5,305 bases of DNA from positions 1-5,305 of the forward strand of contig JALWKJ010000085.1 in the NCBI GenBank assembly GCA_027081495.1, read 5' to 3'. The notes below the pieces were generated by a model. The model was not told the origin of the DNA. It did not search any database and saw nothing but the letters and a program-made list of their open reading frames with translations. Made by a program: the position numbers and the translations under genes. The stretch comes from Campylobacterales bacterium (GTDB taxonomy: Bacteria; Campylobacterota; Campylobacteria; Campylobacterales; QNZT01). Positions 1-5,305 of the stretch are shown piece by piece (the stretch's first letter is position 1; each line of letters begins with the position of its first letter).

Positions 1-119
1 TTTTGACTTCAAGAGGTCCCGGCACGGCTATATGTTTTGCGCTTGAAATCGTCAGAGAACTTGTCGGCGAGCAAACTCACGCACAATTGAAAGCCGGATT
101 ATTGGCTGATTATTGTTGA
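1..119 (+). CDS. DJ-1/ThiJ/PfpI family protein, C-terminal fragment (5' end outside window)
   Basis: Reading from position 3 gives 38 codons and a TGA stop at 117-119. The peptide begins LTSRGPGTAICFALEIV and ends GLLADYC. The TSRGPGTA..FAL.IV..L.G pattern followed by a GLL near the end is the characteristic C-terminus of DJ-1/YajL-like proteins of the class I glutamine amidotransferase-like fold. These cytoplasmic proteins are linked to oxidative-stress protection, chaperone activity or glyoxalase/deglycase activity, and the last of these is debated. The nucleophilic cysteine and most of the domain lie upstream of the window, so activity cannot be judged. The gene converges on the minus-strand operon with a 43-bp gap. 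The family call is firm for so short a fragment; the specific function is not. Confidence 0.85.
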   Translation, partial: LTSRGPGTAICFALEIVRELVGEQTHAQLKAGLLADYC

Positions 120-162
120 TATTATAGTTGAGTCGAATATGAAGCGAAAGGAGAAGGGGTTT

Positions 163-1452
163 TTAAAAAAAGAGTCGTACGATTTCGGGAAAATTTATAA
201 CTATAACAAGAGCTAAAATCTGAAGAAGTATAAAAGGGATAACCCCTTTGTATATATCTTTTGTATTTAAAAGCTCTCCCGAGGCGCCTTTTAGATAAAA
301 AAGAGCAAACCCGAAAGGGGGAGTTAAAAAAGAGGCTTGTAAATTCAAAGCGACTAAAACCGCAAACCACAAAGGATCGATTCCAAATGCCGTGACGATA
401 GGCGAAAGTATAGGGATGACGATAAAACAGATTTCAAGAAAATCGACAAAAAATCCTAGTAAAAATATCGCTCCCATCGCAAACGCTATAAATATCCACC
501 CGTTTGCTATATCGTTTGCGAAAAAATCAAGCACCATATCGCCGCCGCCGCTTTCGTTGAAAACAAGTGAAAAAGCGGTCGCGCCTATTAAGATCATAAA
601 GATCATGGATGTAAGTTTTACCGTTTCCAAAGCGCTTTGGAAAAGATCTTTTATATTGAAAGTTCTATTTAAAAGAGTAAGCGCTATCGCTCCCACGCTG
701 CCAAACGCCGCTGATTCCGTAGGAGTCGCGACTCCCGCAAAGATGGAGCCTAGAACCAGAAGTATCAAAAGAGAGGGAGGAAATATCGAAATAAGAGCTT
801 TTTTCACTACGATAGATCTCTTTTGATCAGATATGATTGCAGGCGCTAAATTCGGTTTAAAGTAAGAGAGAGTTAGAATATAGGCTATATATAACAGCAC
901 TAAAAGAAGAGATGGACCTAAAGAGGCTCTAAAAAGATCTCCAACGCTGATACTCATGACATCGCCTAGAATTATCAAAACTATCGACGGGGGAATTATC
1001 TGTCCAAGCGTTCCGCTCGCGGCTATCGTTCCCGCGCTTAGAGATTTGCTGTAACCGTGTTTTATCATAATCGGCAAAGATATGATACTCATCATAACCA
1101 CGCTAGCGCCTACTATTCCCGTACTCGCCGCCAAAACCGCGCCCACTAAGACGGTGCTTACGGCAAGTCCTCCTCTTATATTTCCAAACAGTTTTCCGAC
1201 ATTTACCAAAAGAGCCTGAGCGATATTGCTTTTTTGAAGAATAAGCCCCATAAATATAAAAAGAGGGACGGCGATAAGCGTAAAATTTTGCATAATTCCA
1301 TAAATTCTATAAGGAAGAAGAGAAAAAATATCAAAAGAGATCTCGGAGCTAAAAATCGTCGTTAAAACGGCGGCGCCTCCAAAAGCGAACGCGACGCGAA
1401 AACCTATGAGTAAAAGTATCAAAGCCGTTATAAACATAAAAAGAGCGATCAT
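163..1452 (-). CDS. dctM: TRAP transporter large permease (DctM/FcbT3-like)
   Basis: A 429-residue, very hydrophobic protein of normal length for the DctM subunit, with about 11-12 predicted membrane segments. It forms the inner-membrane channel through which TRAP systems import organic acids or related solutes using an ion gradient. Visible family signatures are LIAVPLFIFMG (59-69), ASTGIVGASVV (109-119), ASGTLGQIIPPSIVLIILGD (145-164), PTESAAFGSVGAIA (244-257) and GFFVDFLEICFIVIPIL (333-349). ASGTLGQIIPPS and the overall style resemble the mannitol/chloroaromatic or 2-oxoacid (FcbT3/TakP-partner) branch more than the classical C4-dicarboxylate branch; this is from memory, not a search. The ATG overlaps the dctQ stop by 4 bp (ATGA), and a GAGAGGG Shine-Dalgarno lies just upstream (1456-1462). 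It is the last gene of the operon. The substrate cannot be assigned without the binding protein. Confidence 0.95.
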   Translation of the reverse strand: MIALFMFITALILLLIGFRVAFAFGGAAVLTTIFSSEISFDIFSLLPYRIYGIMQNFTLIAVPLFIFMGLILQKSNIAQALLVNVGKLFGNIRGGLAVSTVLVGAVLAASTGIVGASVVMMSIISLPIMIKHGYSKSLSAGTIAASGTLGQIIPPSIVLIILGDVMSISVGDLFRASLGPSLLLVLLYIAYILTLSYFKPNLAPAIISDQKRSIVVKKALISIFPPSLLILLVLGSIFAGVATPTESAAFGSVGAIALTLLNRTFNIKDLFQSALETVKLTSMIFMILIGATAFSLVFNESGGGDMVLDFFANDIANGWIFIAFAMGAIFLLGFFVDFLEICFIVIPILSPIVTAFGIDPLWFAVLVALNLQASFLTPPFGFALFYLKGASGELLNTKDIYKGVIPFILLQILALVIVINFPEIVRLFF

Positions 1453-1949
1453 TTACCCTCTCTTAAAATAGTGATATTTTTATATAGAGTACATAAGCTT
1501 TGTATTACAAGAAGAGAGAAACCGACGATTATCATCGCTTTTATCAAATACCTGTGCGTCAAACCTCCCGGATCGGCTGAAATCTCGTTTTGAAGGTAAC
1601 TTTGAAGAACGAAATTATAGCTGACATAGAGTATGAGCAGTGAAAAAGGTATAATCAAAAAGATTTGCGACAAAATCTCTATGAAAGCTTTAGTTTTTGG
1701 AGTAAAATTCGCGTAAAATATATCGACTCTAACATGTTTGTCTTTTTGAAGAGTATATGAAAAACCCAAAAGAAAGATGATGTCAAACAGATGCCATTCC
1801 CACTCTTGAAGCGCGACCGAACCGCCTCCAAAAAGGTATCTGTTTAAAGCGTCGTAAACTACCAAAAAACTAAGAGACAGCACTAAAAAAGCGCTAAGTT
1901 TCGCAAAAAGCGAGATTGTCTTTTCGGCAATATTTACGATTTTTCTCAT
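1449..1949 (-). CDS. dctQ: TRAP transporter small permease (DctQ/FcbT2-like)
   Basis: A 166-residue protein with four likely membrane helices at about residues 12-34, 50-67, 86-112 and 133-156, the expected topology and length for DctQ. The conserved core runs from residue 46 to 79: it begins ALQEWEWHLFDIIFLLG, continues with YTLQKDKHVRVDIFY, and matches the ALQE...YTL..D.HVRVD pattern of small TRAP permeases, especially the FcbT2 branch. A short DPGGL segment (126-130) before the last helix also fits that branch. It pairs with DctM in the inner membrane and is needed for transport, though its exact role is less defined. The ATG lies 3 bp after the trpC stop with only a weak AAAGAG-like ribosome site, so translation may depend on ribosomes arriving from trpC. 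The 3' end overlaps dctM by 4 bp. No binding-protein gene is adjacent. Confidence 0.92.
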   Translation of the reverse strand: MRKIVNIAEKTISLFAKLSAFLVLSLSFLVVYDALNRYLFGGGSVALQEWEWHLFDIIFLLGFSYTLQKDKHVRVDIFYANFTPKTKAFIEILSQIFLIIPFSLLILYVSYNFVLQSYLQNEISADPGGLTHRYLIKAMIIVGFSLLVIQSLCTLYKNITILREGK

Positions 1950-1952
1950 TTT

Positions 1953-2747
1953 TTACTCTTTAAGGGCGCCTTTAAGTTTTTTTACCGATGCGATTATGTC
2001 ATCTTCTCTCATAAAGTGTTCTCCTATCAAAAAGGCGTCAACGCCTATATCATGAAGCGATTTGATCGTCTCTTTGTCATCTATCCCGCTTTCGGCTACG
2101 ATAATTTTACCGTTTGGAATGAGAGGAATCAGTTTTTCGCATAATCTCATATCCATCTTAAAAGTTTCCAGGTTTCTATGATTTATGCCTATTATATCCG
2201 CGCCGGCGTAAATCGCTTTTTTGAGATCTTCTTTATCATGAATTTCCACAAGCGCGTTCATACCCAGATGCCAAGTGTAGTTTAGCAGATCTTTTAGCTC
2301 TTTTTTGCTTAACATTTTAGCGATTAAAAGTACGAAATCGGCTCCGTAAACCAGCGCTTCGACAAGTTGATACTCGCAAAAAATAAAATCTTTTCTCAAA
2401 AGAGGAGTCCCCGTATATCTTCTGATAGCGGTTAGATACTCTATATCTCCTTTGAAAAAGAAGGGCTCCGTCAGTACGCTTATGGCATCGACGCCGGCTT
2501 TCTCGTACGCTTGGGAGATAGACAGAGGATCGAAATCTTCGCGAATCACCCCTTTGCTAGGGCTTGCTTTTTTTACTTCGGCAATGATCTTATAGGGGTC
2601 GTTTTTTGTTGAAGTAAGGTGAGGTTTTACATCTCTTGGAGGGTAGGGGTTATATGCCAAAGAGCGCCCGAGCCATTCAAGGGGCATTTGTTTTTCTCTC
2701 TTTTTTACAAGCTCTTTCGTTTTTTTCAGTATATCATCGAGTATCAC
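1953..2747 (-). CDS. trpC: Indole-3-glycerol phosphate synthase
   Basis: A 264-residue TIM-barrel enzyme that closes 1-(2-carboxyphenylamino)-1-deoxyribulose 5-phosphate to indole-3-glycerol phosphate in cytoplasmic tryptophan synthesis. The catalytic set is complete: E57 and K59 in IIAEVKKASPSKGVI (54-68), K119 in LLRKDFIF (116-123), E168 in ALVEIHD (165-171), N189 in GINHRNLETF (187-196), and E219-S220 in VAESGI (217-222). Their order and spacing match the known IGPS active-site residues. IGEHFM (241-246) is the usual phosphate-binding end. The length is that of a stand-alone enzyme, so there is no TrpF fusion. The start is GTG, supported by AAAGGA 8 nt upstream. It overlaps the preceding TPR gene by 14 bp. 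No other trp gene is in the window, so trpC sits apart from at least its usual neighbours. Confidence 0.97.
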   Translation of the reverse strand: MILDDILKKTKELVKKREKQMPLEWLGRSLAYNPYPPRDVKPHLTSTKNDPYKIIAEVKKASPSKGVIREDFDPLSISQAYEKAGVDAISVLTEPFFFKGDIEYLTAIRRYTGTPLLRKDFIFCEYQLVEALVYGADFVLLIAKMLSKKELKDLLNYTWHLGMNALVEIHDKEDLKKAIYAGADIIGINHRNLETFKMDMRLCEKLIPLIPNGKIIVAESGIDDKETIKSLHDIGVDAFLIGEHFMREDDIIASVKKLKGALKE

Positions 2748-4032
2748 TCTTTTTTTCCTTTAAGCACTGTTTTATTTTTTCTATATGATCTATTATCTCT
2801 TGTTCCGATTTATCGTTTTCGTACGGTTTTAATAGTTCGTACGCTTCTTTGCATTTTCCCTCTTTATAGTAACCCCAAGCCAAAGTATCTATATAAAAGA
2901 GTGAATCGGGCTCTTTTTTTAAGGCTTTTTTTACAAGCTCTATACCTTTTTTAACATCTATATCATGATCGATCAAAAGATATGCGTAGTAGTTGTAAAA
3001 GAGGGGATCGTTTAGTTTATATACCGATTTTTCAAATTTTTCGCTTACATTTTTCAAAAGTTTTTTATCTTTTATTTTACTGCTCTCATACTCCAATACC
3101 GCCGCTCTCGCCAAAAAGCTCGGATCGCCCGTCTTTTTATAAAGTTTATTCGCCAATTTATAAGCTTTTTTATACTCTTTCTTGGAAGTGTAAATATCCA
3201 GGAGTATATCGTCGCCCAATTTGTATTTTTTCAAAAAGGCTATCGCCTCGTCATATTTTTTTTCATACGCGTACAATTCCAAAAGGGCGTTTGCCCATAC
3301 GGCGTTTTTGTTTTTTTCGTACGCTCTTTTATATATCTCTTCAAGGGCGCTTAAATTTCGCTCTTTCGTATAGATCTGTATCAGCATTTCGCAGATATGT
3401 TTTTGACATCCGTAAATTCTGGTGTGAGTTTCAAGCAGACTGGAGGCTTGGTCTATTTTGTTTTGGTTTAAAAGCACTCCGGCAAGATCTATAAGCGCTT
3501 TTGGATCATGATTTATCTCGTAAGCTTTTTGATAATAGTTTTGCGCGCTTGTCATGTCGCCTTTGACTCTCGCTACTATGGCGGCTAGTTCAAAATCTTC
3601 CAAAGAGGGATCTGTTTTTAAAAGTTTATTTATGATTTTTTGCGCGTTTTCGATATCTTTTTTATCAAGATAGTAAGCGACTAGATATCGGTTTATGAAT
3701 CGGCTGTCGTTGAATTTGCCTTTACCTTTATCGATGAGTCGTTTGATTCGTTCGTAATTTTTTTGAAAACTAGCCGCTTTGATCGCATCGACAAGATAGT
3801 CGATTTGCGGATCGATATCGTAGAGTTTTTCAAAAAATCTTCCGGCAGTCTCAAAATCGCCTCTGTTGTACGCGTCCATGGCAATCAGGGCGTATGCGTC
3901 CATCTTCTCTTTTTTACCGGGGATTTGAGCGTTTATGATTTTGTACTCTTGGCGCATCAAAGGTTCGTTTTTTTGCGCACATGAGCTAAGCGCAAATACA
4001 AGAGTGAAGATTATAATACTATACCTGGACAT
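2734..4032 (-). CDS. TPR-repeat lipoprotein of unknown function
   Basis: A 432-residue protein with a lipoprotein signal: a short basic start, a hydrophobic stretch (about 5-15) and the lipobox L15-S16-S17-C18. Residue 19 is Ala rather than Asp, which favours transport to the outer membrane if the usual rule holds. The rest is almost wholly helical. It carries tetratricopeptide-like repeats from about residue 45 to 405, for example AYNRGDFETAGRFFEKLYDIDP (54-75), GDMTSAQNYYQKAYEINHDP (158-177), KKEYKKAYKLANKLYKKTGDP (284-304) and DTLAWGYYKEGKCKEAYELL (382-401). Such proteins usually act as periplasmic scaffolds. Four further cysteines (C209, C214, C394, C423) could form disulfides. The ATG overlaps the upstream cysteine-cluster gene by 22 bp, and GAGG lies 10 nt before it. 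The fold and localisation are well supported; no partner or role can be named. Confidence 0.88.
   Translation of the reverse strand: MSRYSIIIFTLVFALSSCAQKNEPLMRQEYKIINAQIPGKKEKMDAYALIAMDAYNRGDFETAGRFFEKLYDIDPQIDYLVDAIKAASFQKNYERIKRLIDKGKGKFNDSRFINRYLVAYYLDKKDIENAQKIINKLLKTDPSLEDFELAAIVARVKGDMTSAQNYYQKAYEINHDPKALIDLAGVLLNQNKIDQASSLLETHTRIYGCQKHICEMLIQIYTKERNLSALEEIYKRAYEKNKNAVWANALLELYAYEKKYDEAIAFLKKYKLGDDILLDIYTSKKEYKKAYKLANKLYKKTGDPSFLARAAVLEYESSKIKDKKLLKNVSEKFEKSVYKLNDPLFYNYYAYLLIDHDIDVKKGIELVKKALKKEPDSLFYIDTLAWGYYKEGKCKEAYELLKPYENDKSEQEIIDHIEKIKQCLKEKKSDTR
2756..2761 (-). promoter_or_regulatory. Shine-Dalgarno site of trpC (supports the GTG start)
   Basis: On the minus strand, AAAGGA lies 8 nt before the GTG at 2747-2745. 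It sits inside the 3' coding end of the TPR gene. No in-frame ATG nearby has a comparable site, and the GTG gives the normal IGPS N-terminus (ILDDILKKT), so this site fixes the start. Confidence 0.75.
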
Positions 4033-4388
4033 TCTTTAACTACCTCGTCTTTATGTTCTTTAAAATAGTCCCAAAAAGGAAAAGTTTTACACTGAAGGGG
4101 TCTGTGTTCGTAAATCGAACAGTTTCCGGCTTCGCTGTTGAAAAATATGCACTCAAATTCACCGCCCGCGACTTTTTCTTTCAAAGAGTATCTATAACCG
4201 ATTTTTCGCAGATATCTCTTCTTAAAATCATCGATATCCATATTTAAAAAGGAGGCGATTTTTTCCGTCTCTTTTGGGTTAAGCCATATATATCCGCTCT
4301 CCCCCGTGCAACATCTACCTTCGCATCCGACGCATTTTGAGGGATCGAAACCGTAATCGAATCCTTTTGTCGTTATTATATTTTGCAT
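4011..4388 (-). CDS. YkgJ-family cysteine-cluster protein (putative Zn/Fe-binding)
   Basis: A 125-residue soluble protein with eight cysteines in the arrangement of the CxxCxxCC (YkgJ/UPF0153) family: C19-x2-C22-x3-C26-C27 near the N-terminus, then C80, C90, C100 within HRPLQCKTFPFW (95-106), and C120 in ECPGI (119-123). The RP..C..FPF and ECPG motifs are diagnostic. The family is thought to chelate zinc or iron, but no biochemical role is established. All expected cysteines are present, so the gene appears intact. No signal peptide is seen, which places it in the cytoplasm. The ATG lies 13 bp inside the 3' end of the methyltransferase gene, with AAGGA about 13 nt upstream, which is rather far. 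Its 3' end overlaps the TPR gene by 22 bp. Family call firm, function unknown. Confidence 0.9.
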   Translation of the reverse strand: MQNIITTKGFDYGFDPSKCVGCEGRCCTGESGYIWLNPKETEKIASFLNMDIDDFKKRYLRKIGYRYSLKEKVAGGEFECIFFNSEAGNCSIYEHRPLQCKTFPFWDYFKEHKDEVVKECPGIVL

Positions 4389-5113
4389 TTTATACTATAA
4401 GTCCTTGTTTTTTGATAAATGGATTTTACCTCTTGAGTAGGTTTTTTGTTTATGAAATTTATAAGCGGCGGATATATTTTACATAACGCTTTTGAGCTTT
4501 TTTTCGCGTGTACAAGTACTAGATGGGCATTTTTACGCTCATTTCCATGTACGAAACGGATATCTTGGGGAGTGAATTTTTTCTCTTTTAGTATTTGTAA
4601 GATAGAGGGAAGCTGTTTAGCGTCGTAACAAAAGATAAAGCTGCCTTTTGGTTTTATAACGGAGTTGACTTTTTTAACCATCTTTTCGAAGTCGAGATAT
4701 GAGGAGCTTTTGCCGATTTTTTTGGAGATGTTTTCGCTTTCGCTGACTCCGTCGTGATAATATGGAGGATTTGAGACGATATAGTCGAATTTTTTGGAAA
4801 AACTATATTCTAGAAAATCGTCGCATATGATTTCGGTCTTGATTTTGTTTACCCTGGCGTTTTGCGAACAGATATATGCGTTTATCTGCTGTTTTTCTAT
4901 AAGGGTTAGATCTATTTTAAAATCTCTAGCTATAAGCAGTCCTACTATACCGCAACCCGCCGCGACATCCAAAACGGCTCCTTTTGGTTTGAAATTAGAT
5001 ATAAAATCATATAAAAAATGAGCGTCGCTGTTAAATAAAAAGCCGTCTTCATACTGGTAAAGATACAAAAAAATAAACCCTTTTGGTGATGATTTTGTTA
5101 CCATATCCAGCAT
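4376..5113 (-). CDS. trmN6: tRNA1(Val) adenine-37 N6-methyltransferase-like protein
   Basis: A 245-residue SAM-dependent class I methyltransferase. It has motif I VLDVAAGCGIVGLLIA (47-62), an acidic end of strand 2 at E73 (LIEKQQ), D98-D99 after strand 3 (ICDDFLEY), and the catalytic NPPYY (115-119) within IVSNPPYYHDGV. NPPY marks methylation of an exocyclic or amide nitrogen. The N-terminal YQYEDGFLFNSDAHFLYDF (19-37) and the SNPPYY..GV context match TrmN6/YfiC, which methylates A37 of tRNA1(Val). Length fits the family. Other small-domain N-methyltransferases remain possible, so the substrate is inferred. It is the first gene of the operon. A second ATG three codons in (5104-5102) is an alternative start; neither ATG has a clear Shine-Dalgarno. 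The 3' end overlaps the cysteine-cluster gene by 13 bp. Confidence 0.82.
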   Translation of the reverse strand: MLDMVTKSSPKGFIFLYLYQYEDGFLFNSDAHFLYDFISNFKPKGAVLDVAAGCGIVGLLIARDFKIDLTLIEKQQINAYICSQNARVNKIKTEIICDDFLEYSFSKKFDYIVSNPPYYHDGVSESENISKKIGKSSSYLDFEKMVKKVNSVIKPKGSFIFCYDAKQLPSILQILKEKKFTPQDIRFVHGNERKNAHLVLVHAKKSSKALCKIYPPLINFINKKPTQEVKSIYQKTRTYSIKCKI

Positions 5114-5154
5114 TTGTATTAGGAATATTGCACAAAACAGGCAAATTTTCCCTT

Positions 5155-5190
5155 GTTTATAATCTATGCTGATATAATTTATATTTTAAT
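5155..5190 (-). promoter_or_regulatory. AT-rich probable promoter region of the trmN6-dctM operon
   Basis: This is the only intergenic stretch upstream of the six tightly packed minus-strand genes, so the operon promoter most likely lies here. It is almost entirely A and T, and on the minus strand contains several loose -10-like hexamers (for example TAAATT, TAGATT and TATAAA), with no convincing -35. That fits Campylobacterota sigma-70 promoters, which rely on AT-rich upstream DNA. On the plus strand there are two exact TATAAT hexamers (5158-5163 and 5173-5178), so direction and start point are uncertain. Confidence 0.35.
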
Positions 5191-5197
5191 CGAGTTC

Positions 5198-5305
5198 TCT
5201 GAAAAATGATGTTTCTCTCAAACGGCTTCACGGCGGGTCCCCAAAATTTGTCCCAAATTTTGACCCTGCCGCTGTAGATGTTGTTCGAGAATCATATTTT
5301 TCAGA
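5198..5305. repeat. Imperfect long inverted repeat, MITE/REP-like (runs to window edge)
   Basis: The last 108 bp fold back on themselves. The outer arms TCTGAAAAA (5198-5206) and TTTTTCAGA (5297-5305) are perfectly complementary. Inside them TGAT (5207-5210) pairs with ATCA (5291-5294), TCTC (5216-5219) with GAGA (5287-5290), then weaker pairing leads to the strong core at 5231-5271. The right arm ends exactly at the window end, so the element may extend further; the left side CGAGTTC (5191-5197) would then pair with unseen sequence. No transposase or long ORF lies inside. The size and near-complete palindromy suggest a non-autonomous mobile or REP-type repeat, or a structured intergenic RNA. 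A terminator is less likely because no T-run follows the core stem. Pairing is seen directly; the mobile nature is inferred, and no second copy is in the window. Confidence 0.6.
5231..5271. repeat. Core hairpin of the inverted repeat
   Basis: A 9-bp perfect stem CAAAATTTG (5242-5250) / CAAATTTTG (5254-5262) closes on a 3-nt loop TCC. It is extended by GGGT (5235-5238) pairing with ACCC (5263-5266) and CGGC (5231-5234) with GCCG (5268-5271). A CCC bulge sits on the left and a single T bulge on the right. That is 17 base pairs in 41 nt, stable on either strand. The GC-rich base stands out from the AT-rich surroundings. Confidence 0.75.

Noticed and set aside
52..61. TCAGAGAACT, matching the minus-strand end of the inverted repeat (reverse complement of 5194-5203)
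   Set aside because: It is a 10-bp match inside the conserved DJ-1 coding sequence (V-R-E-L codons) with no palindrome around it; chance is the simplest explanation.
392..826. 144-codon plus-strand open frame
   Set aside because: It lies wholly antisense to dctM, whose protein shows clear family motifs throughout; the translation has no recognisable domain.
2619..2954. 111-codon plus-strand open frame across the trpC/TPR junction
   Set aside because: It is antisense to two well-supported genes and has a low-complexity Phe/Leu-rich translation without motifs.
2982..3494. 170-codon plus-strand open frame rich in Arg, Phe, Tyr and Ser
   Set aside because: It is antisense to the TPR lipoprotein; its skewed composition is what a Lys/Glu/Tyr-rich helical gene gives on the opposite strand.
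5231..5271. Core hairpin as a Rho-independent terminator
   Set aside because: The stem is strong but no T-run follows it on either strand; the T-run at 5297-5301 is part of the outer stem.

Overview
The window looks like a compact, AT-rich chromosomal segment from a Campylobacterota (epsilonproteobacterial) bacterium. The clues are proteins rich in Lys and Ile, overlapping genes, heavy use of AAA, ATA and TTT codons, and a set of genes typical of that group. This assignment is inferred from style and content, since no marker gene is present.

Layout from left to right. Positions 1-119 (+) hold the last 38 codons of a DJ-1/ThiJ/PfpI-family protein. A 43-bp gap (120-162) with no clear terminator hairpin separates it from a convergent six-gene cluster on the minus strand that fills 163-5113. 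In transcription order (right to left) the cluster is: a tRNA1(Val) m6A methyltransferase-like protein (5113-4376), a YkgJ-type cysteine-cluster protein (4388-4011), a TPR lipoprotein (4032-2734), indole-3-glycerol phosphate synthase trpC (2747-1953, GTG start), and the small (1949-1449) and large (1452-163) membrane subunits of a TRAP transporter. Every junction is an overlap (13, 22, 14 and 4 bp) or a 3-bp gap, so the six genes are probably one translationally coupled operon. The transporter's substrate-binding protein (DctP/TakP/FcbT1 type) is not in the window.

Positions 5114-5305 are non-coding. They contain an AT-rich stretch that probably carries the operon promoter, followed by an imperfect inverted repeat of at least 108 bp (5198-5305). 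The repeat has a strong central hairpin at 5231-5271 and its outer arms run to the window edge. It looks like a MITE- or REP-like element, or a large structured intergenic element, and it is the least explained part of the window.

The operon genes do not form one obvious pathway. They combine translation (tRNA methylation), a metal-binding or redox-type cysteine protein, an envelope TPR lipoprotein, tryptophan biosynthesis and solute uptake. This mixture is common in Campylobacterota, where biosynthetic operons are often dispersed. No convincing new defence or biosynthetic system was found.
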